NCBI GenBank assembly: GCA_002150815.3
Contig: NDFF03000162.1
Span: 1 to 31,330 of the forward strand
Length of the DNA: 31,330 bases
DNA from: Grammothele lineata
Taxonomy: Eukaryota; Basidiomycota; Agaricomycetes; Polyporales; Polyporaceae
Direction: 5' to 3'
In this document: positions 1-10,418 of the stretch, piece after piece
Layout of the letters: each line of letters opens with the position of its first letter
How positions within the stretch are numbered: the stretch's first letter is position 1
The notes under the pieces: generated by a model
What the model was told of the DNA's origin: nothing
The model's input: the letters and a program-made list of their open reading frames with translations, nothing else
Database searches by the model: none
Made by a program: the position numbers and the translations under genes

Positions 1-373
1 CGGTTTACTTTTTCCGACAAGGGCGCCTCGGCAAGATCCAAATCGCACCGGCCATCATGATGTGCCGGATGTCCATCGGCGAGCGCTGGTTGGCCGGGGT
101 GCCTGGTGGTGCTTTATAGCAGTCTTTCGAATGCTGCCAACCGCGCCGCCATCATATATTCTAGAACTACAAAGCTCTCGGAGAGCCGCTCTCCTACCGC
201 ACATATACCCACGCTGGGCATTCCGTGGGTTTCTGTGGTATCTTTCACTGAGCTTCCTATCACCGCCTTGAGCCTCCGGGACTCTTCATTCGGCATTGGC
301 GAGCACTAACTCTTCCCTACCTTCCGCTATTCCAGGCCAACTGACATTCTTCAAGAAACCGGACGCTGCCTAA
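1..373 (+). other. possible 3' end of a gene entering from the left edge
   Basis: This is not recognised as any family. A CT-rich tract ending in CCAG at 331-335 looks like a 3' splice site. The frame after it reads QLTFFKKPDAA and stops at TAA (371-373), which resembles a genuine short last exon on the + strand. Frames between 1 and 330 also stay open for stretches (for example 62-271), but no exon chain could be fixed. The alternative is that the whole stretch is intergenic. Transcript data or the neighbouring sequence would decide. Confidence 0.2.
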
Positions 374-575
374 ATGTCGATGCTCTCCTCATACGTGGTC
401 AACATTCGGGGAAACACGCCAACCATGAAATGGAGGAGGGACATCGACTCCCCTGACCTTCTGTTGAAGACGTGTCCTGAGGTGACTCCTATGCGATACC
501 GTCCGCCATTCGTTCTGCAGTCGTTTCGCCCGAACCCTTACATCCCAACCAGGTGATATATCAAGGGCAATCGAT

Positions 576-1518
576 ATGTCTACCAGGGCTTTCCAAGACG
601 AGCCTATAGCTCAATACCTTTCTGTACGTTTCGACTTTCAGCACCTTCTTTTCTAAATGTATGCGCGCTGGCTTCGTCGTCTGACTGGGGTACGAATCTG
701 GCTTACTCGTTGTGCAGGGCGCAGACACGAATCCCTTCGCAGAAGCGCGTTCGAATATCAAGAGGCGTACGACATGGGCGGCCGCAATACGTCAGAAGCG
801 TCTCCTAACGATCGGCGCTGGAGACTCAGTACTACAGTAGTAAGCATCCAGCATCCCGCTGTTGTGTACATGATTAAACCTGCGTTTGCGTTCACGAACG
901 TGTTCTCAACGTTCTGATAGCGGTACCCCGACCAACAACACGCTCCCACTCGCGGTTCGCATCTTGCACCGGATATTGGAGCGACTGGCATCTCGAGAGG
1001 CGATCAAGGTCTGCTCTCGCTGAAGCTAGCGTGTTCTCGAGATTCCTCACGCCGCAATACTTCGTTGTTCCCAGAGACGTAAGGAAGCCGATGACAAGCT
1101 GGCGCGCCTAATCAAAGACACCTTCGGCGATCCGAGTAAGCTCGAGGGCATATACGAGATTCAATCTCTCGCCGTGGCGCCAGAGCGGCAAGGTCGGGGG
1201 TACGGGACTGCACTTGTATGTACAGTCCTAGATATGGTGAGTTCTTGTGTATGGCTTCAGGAAGCAAGGTACTTAGGGATGCTGCCAGAGTGACACAGCA
1301 GGATGTGACTCATGGGTCGTCACCGGCCGAGCTTACCCCTTCTACCAATCCCTGGGCTATTCGGTCGTAGGCAAGACCACGCTGGGAGAAGACAATCGAA
1401 CGTGGCGTCTCCCCCTGCCCGAGCTTATTCTTGTAAGTACACCGCACATGTCCTGCGGTCATGCGACGTCTGAACGAGACTACAGATGCATAGGCCCGCG
1501 AAGGTACTGAGAGCTTAA
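576..1518 (+). CDS. GNAT-family N-acetyltransferase, six exons
   Basis: This is a probable acetyl-CoA-dependent N-acetyltransferase of the small GNAT type that is common and expanded in mushrooms; the substrate is unknown. Exons are 576-623, 718-836, 921-1008, 1075-1236, 1289-1432 and 1486-1518. They sum to 594 bases, or 197 residues plus stop. The acetyl-CoA binding motif A is clear: SLAVAPERQGRGYGTAL, with the QGRGYG loop. It is followed by the usual C-terminal FYQSLGYSVVG and TLGEDNRTW block. The family normally begins about 20-30 residues earlier. The same frame is open upstream and reads TLTSQPGDISRAID just before the Met at 576, so the true start probably lies in an upstream exon joined near the acceptor at 520. 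That exon could not be identified. The gene converges on P450 A, whose stop is at 1545. Confidence 0.72.
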
Positions 1519-1544
1519 ATGAGAATACCCTGTACGTGTGCCTT

Positions 1545-3672
1545 CTAAGGTATCCCAGTGTCCTGCACATTGTACCGACGAATCAACGCTTCCGCGTCAG
1601 CGGAGCGAGGCGTAAGCCTGCAATTTATCTCTTCCATGAAACTGTCCCAGCCGAGCGTAAATGAGCTAGATTCAGCTTGTCAGAGTCACACTTACGAGAC
1701 GAGTCCGTTGCTGACGGACGGCTTAACGTGATCTCGTACTCTGTTGTCTTCTACAGGCGCGCTGATGTTGAATACATGTAGCACTAACGCGATGTAGATA
1801 AATGCTGTAGACTCGGCGAAGTACCTGCCAGGGCAAATCCTATATGAATGTCAAACATACGTGAATATGTTGTTAGGCTGTAGGGAGGCAAAAGGAAGAC
1901 AAACCGGCGTCCAAAGCCGAATGCGATCCGCGAAGGATCTTGAACGCCATGATTCAATTTTGCATCTCTTAAGAACCTCTCGGGGATGAACTTCTCAGGC
2001 TGTGGGTATGTTTTCGGGTCATTCAGCATGGCCCTGATACGCTTGTGTCGGTGAGAAGTGTATGTAGAAGCGTACATGATACGCACCAAATGTTCGGTAC
2101 AATAGTCGTATCTCGAGGAATACGGTATCCGTCCAATAGATCGTCGGCAGTGTTGAGATGGACAATCCCAGTGGGGGCGACAGAGTGCCATCGCAGCGCT
2201 TCTTTGCATACAGCATTGACATATGGCAACGCGTCGCGATCCCTGAGTGCTGGGAGTCGAGTCGATCCAACGATTCGGTCTAGCTCTTCCTGTGCCGTCT
2301 TCTGTGCTTCAGGATATAGAGACATGGCTACGAAGAAAGCGCTCAGTAACGATGTAGTCTTTGAGAGTATGTCAGAAATGATTAAGGGCTAGACTACATT
2401 TTCTCAAGACCCACTGTTTCTACAGCACCTTGAGAGGACCGAGACAAGGAGTAAGCAGTATACGTTGTTGCGGGCGACGAGGTTGCTTTACCGACGTATA
2501 CAGTCGCTACCACATCTTTTACAACTTCTGCTTCGGACCCAGGTGCCGTATCCTCGAACTCCTGGGAGCTCGTCGTCTTCAAGTCCTGGAGCATGGCAGC
2601 CAGCGCGCTGGTTGCCCCGCCGACAGCCTAACAAAAACGGATGAAAGGTTGCAGAGTGCCCAGACCGTGCCGCCAGGGCCAAGAAAGTACTGACGATGTG
2701 TTCTAATGCACCCTTCCATGGGACGTTGAGGATGTCATCAGTCAGCTGGCGGGCTACTTCTATGTCTCTGAGGAAGCTCATCCCGGGAAGCCAAGAGGGA
2801 AGTCTTCCCAGGAAGGGAAACGATTCGAGTACCGCATCTGGTGTTATAAAGCGCAAACTTTGGATGCCCTTTTCGAAGATGCTAATGTACCTATCATCTT
2901 CCTCGGCGACGTCCAGTCCGTGCATTGTCTTGAGGGTCATCGCTGCCACACAGCTGAAGGAACATTCGCGCGAGAATCAGTATATTATCCAACAAGCACG
3001 TTGTCGAAGACTGACTACTGGATATGCCTCGAGCGACCTTCCGAAGGGTTCCGCAGAAGGCGGGATATAAGCCTGTGAGCACTTGCCTCCTGTACAGGCT
3101 CGTACACCTTGAGCGCGCCGGGTCGGATATGTTGCCACATCGTACGTCGGCGACGACGCCACCATTCCCCAGTTGAGATCAACGCCATATCCCATCCCCA
3201 GCCAGTACTACGAGGAGCGTCAGCCTCAAGGTCGCGGCTCTTTGATGGACATTTCGTGCAAGTACACTCACAGATCGACCATATTCAGGTGCGGCCTAGC
3301 CGAATAGAGAGCAGAACGCTTATCGAGTAACGTTATCGCGGTATCGAAGTCATTCACAACGAGGAGGGACTGCCTTCCGATGCTGAAGTAAACGTATTTT
3401 CCTTGTCCACAAGTGAGTGCGCTACTCGTATTTTGAACAAGTGGATGTCGAGAGTACTCACCATTGGAAAATTTCTGCGCTAAATCACGGTATGCAATCC
3501 AAGGCTGGTCCTTTGGGACATCAAACAGGTTACCGAGGAGTGGCAGACCAGGGGGGCCGGAGGGAAGAGACATGCGCCGAAAACGCTGATAAGAGTTGCG
3601 ATATAGGTATAGCAAAGCCGCGAGCAAGCTGATGAGGATGCTCGCAGAGGGCCAGTTGGGTACGAAGTCCAT
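1545..3672 (-). CDS. cytochrome P450 monooxygenase, OrdA/CYP64-like (array copy A, intact)
   Basis: This is a membrane-anchored, heme-thiolate monooxygenase expected to work at the ER with a P450 reductase; the substrate is unknown. Ten exons run down the minus strand: 3672-3462, 3401-3272, 3207-3016, 2953-2695, 2627-2492, 2428-2415, 2358-2087, 2033-1905, 1839-1696 and 1641-1545. They sum to 1584 bases, or 527 residues, a normal P450 length. Visible in order are an N-terminal hydrophobic anchor (residues about 10-26), the proline-rich hinge LPSGPPGLPLLGN, a helix C WxxxR (MWQHIR), a helix I motif GAVETT, helix K ExxR (EALR), PERF (FIPERF), and the heme loop FGFGRRICPGR with the Cys ligand, split by an intron. 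Helix I is slightly unusual: Ala replaces the second Gly and Glu replaces Asp. The ATG follows a TATA-like box by about 35 bases. No disabling change was found. The family call is secure; the CYP family number is not. Confidence 0.88.
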
Positions 3673-3705
3673 CGTCGTGGTGTCTGGGCTCAACAAGACT
3701 CAGCC

Positions 3706-3714
3706 TCATATAAG
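3706..3714 (-). promoter_or_regulatory. TATA-like box of P450 copy A
   Basis: On the minus strand the sequence reads CTTATATGA, centred about 38 bases before the ATG at 3672. The other array copies have comparable boxes at similar distances (7361, 10031, 13896), so a core-promoter role is plausible. The leader would then be very short. Confidence 0.45.
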
Positions 3715-3924
3715 TAAGCTGAGTACGTCCACCTGAGTACGTTACGCGCCGCGGCTGCATTCTCATGTGATGTTGATAACATCAGGAAGGCCGCAGAGTT
3801 CGCCCTATCCGCTCAAGGTAAGCGCAGAATTTGTCGGGACTTCTTCAAGTTTCCGCGCGTTCCAAGTCGAGTGTTCGCCGGAGAGTAGAGTTTGCAGAGT
3901 CATCTTGGAACTGACTCCACGGAG

Positions 3925-4220
3925 TCATTCACACATTCTATAATCACCGGCGCCGCATGCGACTGTATAATCGCAAAGGCTCAATGGCATATTCTGATAC
4001 GCAATATTGTGATCTAGAGCAGGGATGATATTCAGCAGTTGTAGCACACTAATGAGTGATATCCAAACCGGTGACGTGATGAGTACTAGAGCATCCAGTA
4101 AACCGAAACCACTCTGCAGTTGGATAGCCGAACGAGGGCCTGCCGACAGTCCCACATCCGGGTGCAGGTCCCGAGACGGGCTTGCACATAGGCTTACAGC
4201 ATGGGCAGGAGCCAGGGCGT
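3925..4220 (-). pseudogene. degraded P450 C-terminal fragment (relic 1)
   Basis: On the minus strand a reading includes PRSAI followed by a broken GFG, then DALVLITSPVWISLISVLQ and LLNIIPALD. This resembles the end of the heme-region exon of a P450 (FAExTAFIYIASVLHVFNIxPPLD in the intact copies). An adjacent frame at 4110-4220 keeps GRPSFGY, which resembles the AFGFG part of the heme loop. The ICPGR Cys loop itself is missing and frames must be switched, so this is dead sequence. The wording differs from copies A-E, suggesting a further, now lost, member of the array. Confidence is limited because the match is by eye and no other exons of the same copy could be placed. Confidence 0.42.
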
Positions 4221-5223
4221 GAGCTCACGCGTTCCCTTTTGCGAAACGCATCGCAGTATGCACCGATGGTGACTGTCCAGACTTTCAATGCCCTTTAATT
4301 TGTAGCCTTGATCGTCCTCACAGACTACACAGACTACAGAGTATGCAAGAGTGACGGGAGTTCGAGTGGAGACCCACGAGTAAACATTATTGTTAACTTC
4401 ACATATCCGGTCCTCTAGACATCTTCGCCCCATGCGTATTCCCCCGCAACACCGAGCCACTTGACCGCTCAGCATATCCCATAGGTTGTGCTCTCGTAGA
4501 GATACGTACCCGGCAGCGCCCCCTCAAACGTTATCCTGCAGTCGCCGTCGCCCATAATCATGTTACACATCCATAACAGCAATCACCAGCTCTACGTGTC
4601 TTGAGTAAGCGCATTCAACGCACACGTTTAGATCCTAGCCACAAAACGTCTCCTGTTTCTGCTTGGGACATGTATGGAATATGTTGAATGTAGGGGAAGC
4701 TTGTCTTAGGCCTTGGGCTGCGTGGACTATGACTCAAGTCCTAGGTGAGCTCGGGAGGGTAGTTCAACGAAAAGAGGCGAGAGAACAGAGGACGTCTGTC
4801 TGAGCCATGCGCGTTTGAGACCAAGGTCCGCAAGCAGGGGGAGAGTATCAGCCTAGTGTGGTGGACTAGAGAATAGAAACGTCGCTGGTATGGTCGAACG
4901 CGAAAGACGCGGGTCCTCGTAGAGGCTGTTCTGAGTTCAAGGCTGTTCAAGGCCTGACTGACAGGCGCTCGTGACGGAACAGCCTCCTGCCCCACTGCAC
5001 GACGCAAGAAGCTCGCTCTCAGCTTTCATTCACGCAAAATATGCGATGTCCGTAACGAGACGCGTCCCGATCATGTACAGTTAAGGCTTATGACGCTGAC
5101 ACTGCCTTGGGCCCTCTCACTTCCCGACTATCCATATCCGATGATCCGACACTGACAAGTTGTAGTACCCGCAAAGGAAGAAGACACCAGGCTTACTTCC
5201 TCAGCCTCTTCCTCTTCCTCCTC
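4221..5223. other. spacer between P450 copies A and B
   Basis: No gene is recognised here. Open frames such as minus 4741-5007 lack any familiar motif and lie in the same spacer as the P450 relic at 3925-4220. Part of the stretch may be older, unrecognisable P450 sequence. A purine/pyrimidine-biased tract (CTTCCTCTTCCTCCTCC) lies at about 5205-5224, immediately beyond the stop codon of copy B. Confidence 0.4.
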
Positions 5224-7330
5224 CTACACATCGCATTGACGAATCAACATCTCCACCTCCTTTGAGCGAGGCTTTATCTCGCACCGAATATCCTGCATGA
5301 AGCTGTGCCAGCACGTCAAGGACGCATGTTATAGTATCGAATCCCTCACTCCTACTTACGAAACTAGCCCACTGCTGACGCGCGGTTTCATGTGAATAGG
5401 TCTTCCCGCTTCGTCTACAGGAAGGCCGATATTGAAAGCGTGCAAGACTGAAGCAATGTAGATGAATGCTGTTGACTCCGCGAAATACCTACCAGGGCAA
5501 ATCCTACAACGCGTACGTCAGGCATGAGTACCCTTCTAAAGTTCTACAGATATCAAACATACCGCCGTCCGAAGCCAAAGGCTATCCTTCCGGGATCTCG
5601 AACGTCAGGATTAAGCTTTCCATCTTTCAAGAAACGCTCAGGGATAAACTCGTCGGGCCGAGGGTATATCTCTGGATCATGCAGCATTGCCCTACATCCG
5701 CGTCAGCATACTGAGAGCGCTTCTCTGAAGACATGCGGCCCGTACCACATATTCGGCACGATTGTCGTATCTTGCGGAACGAAATATCCTCCTAACTCGT
5801 CATCTGTGGTGTTTAGATGCGGAATTCCGGTAGGCGTGATGGTGTGCCACCGTAGAGTCTCCTTGACTACGGCGTTGGTGTATGGCAATGTGACCCGGTC
5901 GCCAAGCGTTGGGAGTCGAGTCGGACCTACAATTCTATCTATCTCAGCCTGCGCAGTTTTCTGAATCTGTGGGTAGATAGCCATTGCCGCGAAGAACGCG
6001 CTGAGTAATGAGGCGGTCTTCGCAAGTACGTCAATAACGAGCACAGGTTGAAGCAGGTTGGGCGATCAGACTTACAGTGTCAATACCAGCTTGAAAATGC
6101 AATAGTAAGCAATCGTCGCCCAGAAGACGCTGAAGCGTTTTTGTTATTACCTCCGTATGAAACTGCAAGGGCGTTCTTCGCTACCTCAATCTCAGAAAAG
6201 GAGGAATCGTCTTTCGTGCGAGTATCCTTCAATTTCCTGATCATAGCGGATATAGCACTGCTATCGTTCGCCTTTGGAATTGCGTCCTGGCAAGGATAAC
6301 GATACATTCGACGTCAGTAGATCACTCCTCGTGTCGACACTAGAGCATCGTACGAGCTGCTCGAGTGCACCTTGCCACGGGATGTTGCGAAGGTCAGCGG
6401 TTAGATGGCGCGCCTCTTCGATCTTCCGGAGGAATCCCATTCCAGGCAGCCAGGAAGGTAGACGTGCGAGGAAGGGGAATGACTCGAGAATGGCGTCGGG
6501 CGTTATCAAATGAACGCTCTCAACGCCCTTCTCGAACACGCCGATGTAATAGTCGTTTTGCTTCGCGACGTCCAACCCATACATAGTTTTGAGAGTCACG
6601 GCTCCCAAACAGCTAGGAAAGTGAACACAGATGTCTGAGTACAAAGGCATACACGCGCCGCATAGAGTGACACTCACTAGTTAATATGTTCTACGACGCC
6701 CTCCGGGTGGCCTAGCAAACGAACTAGGAGCCTTCCGGTTCGTATTTTCTCAGCACTCCTGGATGGATGTGTTGCCAGACCATCCGGCGATGGCGACGCC
6801 ACCATTGTCCGTACGGCATCATGCCCATACTCCAATCCCATCCTGTCCTGAAAGAGGAGACAGAGAGTCGGGACAGATGAGACGACACGTCATTGGACAG
6901 CTAGCGTTCAGGATCACTCACAAGTAAACCATGTTCATGTGCGGTCTTGACGAATAGATAGCAGAGCGCTTCTCGAGCAACTCTATAGCAGTATCGAAGT
7001 CATTCAAGACAAGGATAGACTGCCGTCCAATGGTCAGATAGACGAGTTTGCCTTGCACCGGCCCCACGTGTCAGCGAGACCGAAGCAAAGGACCTTCACA
7101 GCAGCAGTATGCTCACCATTAGCAGAGTACTTCCGCCCGAGATCACGGTATGCGAGCCAAGGGTGCTCTGACGGTATATCGAGTAGATTCCCTATGATCG
7201 GCCATCCAGGCGGTCCAGGGGGCAGAGAGAGGCCTCTGGGAGTGGTTGCGGACTTGTAGCGGAAGTAGGCCAGCGCGCTGATTGCGCCTGCAAGAAGCAC
7301 AACGGACCAGGGATTGAGTAGGAGATCCAT
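5224..7330 (-). pseudogene. cytochrome P450, OrdA/CYP64-like (array copy B, frameshifted)
   Basis: This copy has the same ten-exon layout as copy A and starts at the ATG at 7330 (MDLLLNPW, hydrophobic anchor, then LPPGPPGWPIIGN). Most hallmarks survive: helix I AGIDTT across the 14-base micro-exon 6089-6076, helix K ETLR, FIPERF, heme loop FGFGRRICPGR, and terminal IKPRS with stop TAG at 5226-5224. In the third exon, after KYEPE, 19 bases present in copy C are missing (about 6731-6738 on the + strand). The equivalent of DEEASAQ in copy C is lost and the frame shifts into TAG at 6726-6724. The product would end near residue 150, before the heme site. The rest is well preserved, so inactivation looks recent. 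The alternatives are a sequencing error, or an unrecognised splice that avoids the deletion. Confidence 0.8.
6076..6089 (-). other. 14-base micro-exon of P450 copy B (helix I AGIDT)
   Basis: The exon is CTGGTATTGACACT on the minus strand, between an AG acceptor (6091-6090) and a GTAAG donor (from 6075). It supplies the last two bases of Ala and the codons Gly-Ile-Asp-Thr, the oxygen-binding turn of helix I. Equivalent 14-base exons sit at 2415-2428 (A), 8722-8735 (C), 12625-12638 (D) and 15056-15069 (E). Confidence 0.8.
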
Positions 7331-7360
7331 GCCAACCCCTTCAAACTTATCTCCAGCGGT

Positions 7361-7371
7361 CCTCATATATC
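7361..7371 (-). promoter_or_regulatory. TATA-like box of P450 copy B
   Basis: The minus strand reads GATATATGAGG, about 31-41 bases before the ATG at 7330. TATATGAGG is shared exactly with the box of copy A, which fits a common promoter ancestor. Confidence 0.45.
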
Positions 7372-7752
7372 ATTGAACTTAGAGCCAGCTGCGTGTATCA
7401 TCTGACTACGCTGTGAGAATGCTTCGCAGCTCGCAAACTCCACCATATGGTCCAATGATTGGACATCTGGCGCGTGTCAGGGCCTCTTCGCGCCATAGGA
7501 AGATTCGGTCAATCAGAAGGAATAGAGTTCGTTACGTTGAGCCTGCATTCGGGAGCGATCAGTGGCGCGCTCGCCGTTATACGGGAAGAGGAACGGAGAA
7601 ATGCCGCTCACTCAAAATACCTGATAGCGAAGCGCAATATTGAGCAGAGCTACTAGGCAAGAGTCTAGGTGGACACTCACGCAGGTACGAGCAAAATCAA
7701 CGCGTACAAGTCGAACGGTGCGGAGTTTTCACGAATACATCATACATACGTA

Positions 7753-7819
7753 TTAACGAACCAATGCCTCCGCGTTCTTCGAGCGAGGCTTGACGTTACA
7801 CTCATTGCCTTCAACGAGA
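7753..7819 (-). other. second terminal exon of P450 copy C (alternative or relic)
   Basis: About 28 bases beyond the first possible stop codon of copy C lies another complete P450 last exon. It has an acceptor CCCGCAG, then LVEGNECNVKPRS and KNAEALVR, and stops at TAA (7755-7753). It carries the same KPRS block and enters in the same splice phase (one base completing Ser) as the last exons of copies A, B, D and the proximal one of C. It could be an alternative terminal exon, or a remnant left by unequal crossing-over between tandem copies. From here back to about 7372 no other P450 exon or gene was recognised. Confidence 0.6.
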
Positions 7820-7847
7820 CTGCGGGCACGTTACTCGCAACGAAGAA

Positions 7848-9994
7848 CTATGACGGTCGAGTCTCTCGGGACTCCTTCGCACTGCACTGTCGAACCAGCA
7901 CCTCCGCCTCCTTCGAACGAGGCTTGATAACGCATTGGACATCTCGCATGTAGCTGTGTTGTCGATGAGTACTATTGCTCCGAGGCCTCATGACTAGAAC
8001 TTACGAGACCAGTCCGCTAGTAACGCGTGGCTTGACGCGGATCGGCGTGCCTTCTTCGTCTACAGGGGGGCCGATGTTGAACGTGTGTAACACTGACGCG
8101 ATGAAGATAAATGCTGTCGACTCCGCGAAATATCTCCCCGGGCAGATACTGTAAGTGTGTCAGTGGACATCAGCCTACGCCGTCCAAGGTTGCAAGCATA
8201 AGTCAGGCGTACCGGCGCCCAAAGCCGAACGCGATGCGGAAAGGATCTCGAACGCCAGGGTCAACTTTTCCGTTCTTCAAGAAGCGTTCTGGTATGAATT
8301 CATCTGGCTGAGAATATACTTCGGGGTCATGCAGCATCGCCCTGCACTTCGATTAGTGGCAGACGTGTACCTAGGAGCATGTATAACGCACCATATGTTT
8401 GCAAGGATGGTAGTATCCCGAGGGATGAAATACCCGTCAACCTCATCATCGGCGATGTTCAGATGCGGAAGTCCTGTAGGAGCAACAGGATGTCAGCGGA
8501 GGCATTCCCTGAACAGAGCGTCGATGCGTGGCAGAGCGTCCCGATCGCCGAGCGATGGAAGTCGTGTTGGTCCAACGACTCTGTCTAGCTCAGCTTGCGC
8601 AGCTTTCTGAGCCTCAGGATACAAAGACATGGCTACAAAGAAAGCAATGAGCACGCTTGCCGTCTGAAAAAGCGTGTCAGTACTGCATAGACGCAGGGAA
8701 ACACCATAGCAGATCACTCACTGTGTCGATACCCGCTTGAAAAGCAGTCCAAGTAAGCGACGACTAATTGGAAGCTGTTGAAGTATCTCTAGGCTCACCA
8801 ACAAATGCGAGTGCGGCGACATTTTTTGCTATCTCCGTGTCGGACCAAAACGAACCATCTTCTGGTCGACTGCTTATATTCTGAAGTATAGTAGCCATTG
8901 CGCTGTTGGTCCCTTTACCTGCGTCCTACCAAGATCGGAATACCGTGAATCGTGATTAGCAACCTTCTAGCTGTAAGAGGAGCGAAAGACCCATTCGTAC
9001 GATCTGTTTCATTGCGTCTTTCCACGGAATGTTCCGAAGGTCGTGGGTTAGCTGGCGAGCCCCCTTGATCTCCCGGAGGAAGCCCATTAGGGGCAACCAG
9101 GAAGGAAGACGTGCGAGGAACGGGAATGACTCAAGCACCGCATCAGGCGTTAGCATATGACTGCTTTCGATGCCTTTCTTGAACACATTGATGTAATAGT
9201 CGTCATCCAGAGCGACATCCAACCCATACATAGTCTTGAGAGTCGCGGCCCCTAGACAGCTGGTAAGTTGATCGCGCGTTAGCGCAAATATGCACGGTCA
9301 TCATGTTGCGAAATCACCACTCACTAGGTAACATGTCCCTGGAGGCCCGAAGGGTCCTGTAGAAGACGGAGAAGAAACCTTTGGGCGCTTGCTTCTTCGT
9401 CTGGTTCGTACTTCTTGAGAACTCCAGGATGGACATGCTGCCACATCAGTCGTCGGTGACTGCGCCACAGTTGACCGTACGGCATGAGGCCCATGCTCCA
9501 GTCCCATCCCGTCCTATGGGATACGTCAGGCTCAGGCTCTAGGCCAAGGGTTGTGTTCATATACAACAAGTGTATAATGTACTCACAGCTCAACCATATG
9601 CAGGTGTGGTCTAGAGGAATAGATAGCAGAGCGCTTCTCGAGCAGCTCGACCGCCGTATCGGAGTCGTTCACTACAAAAAGGGATTGTCCGCCGGTGTTG
9701 AGATAGACGAAGTTTCCTGGATTACGAAACAAATTAGCGATACAGAGTCTGACGACCCATATGAGCGTGGTTTCACTCACCGTTGGAGTATTTCTGCCCG
9801 AGGTCACGGTAAGCGAGCCAAGGCTGCTCTGTCGGTACGTCAAGTAGATTTCCAATGAGCGGCCATCCAGGTGGGCCGGGAGGGAGGGGCAAATGCCGAG
9901 GCTTCCGACAAGAAATGTACTTGTGGCAGAAGTACGCCACGACACTTAGAGCGCTTGCAAGAACGAGAGGGGGCCAAGGAAGTACGAAGACCAT
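7848..9994 (-). pseudogene. cytochrome P450, OrdA/CYP64-like (array copy C, nonsense codon)
   Basis: Ten exons start at the ATG at 9994 (MVFVLPWPP anchor, then LPLPPGPPGWPLIGN). Conserved parts are WDWSMGLMPYG, helix I AGIDTT via the micro-exon 8735-8722, helix K ECLR, FIPERF, heme loop FGFGRRICPGR, and a terminal exon with IKPRS ending at TAG 7850-7848. Right after ECLR, where the other copies read W-H, this copy has TGA at 8495-8493. The frame then continues normally (HPVAPTGLPHLN), so a single G-to-A change from TGG explains it. A translated product would lack PERF and the heme ligand. Splice sites and all other exons look sound, again suggesting recent loss. The C-terminus of the proximal last exon is about ten residues longer than in copies B and D, and a second last exon follows at 7753-7819. 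Confidence 0.8.
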
Positions 9995-10030
9995 GGCTGC
10001 GTCTTGCGTGCACCTCAGTGGGCTTCGGCT

Positions 10031-10041
10031 ATCTTATATAG
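10031..10041 (-). promoter_or_regulatory. TATA box of P450 copy C
   Basis: The minus strand reads CTATATAAGAT, about 37-47 bases before the ATG at 9994. This is the closest of the series to a consensus TATA box, and it persists although the gene is broken. Confidence 0.5.
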
Positions 10042-10418
10042 TGAGCTATCGATGCTCGCGTTCTAGATCGTAATACAGACTGACTCACGGCCGCCAAAGT
10101 CCCTAGAAGAAGTGTCACGCGATCGCGAGCAGTAGTTGGGAGCCGAGCACACGGAAGGTTTCCGGACCCCGCATGAGAGCATGAGACAGAGGTCCGCCTA
10201 TAGGCAGGAACCACGTACAAGCGGCGCATGATGACACCGTTCGCAGCCATTACGCCGATCGGTATACTTCAATACGCTACAACCAACGCGTCGATCTGGG
10301 GACTGGCCAACCATTACAACTTGTCCATGCGCCTCGATTCCTGAGCGTAGTCGATACCAAAACAGAAGTCTTGTTGTAACTTGGAACTTGGTCAGCATCT
10401 TCGTCTACCGCAGACGAA

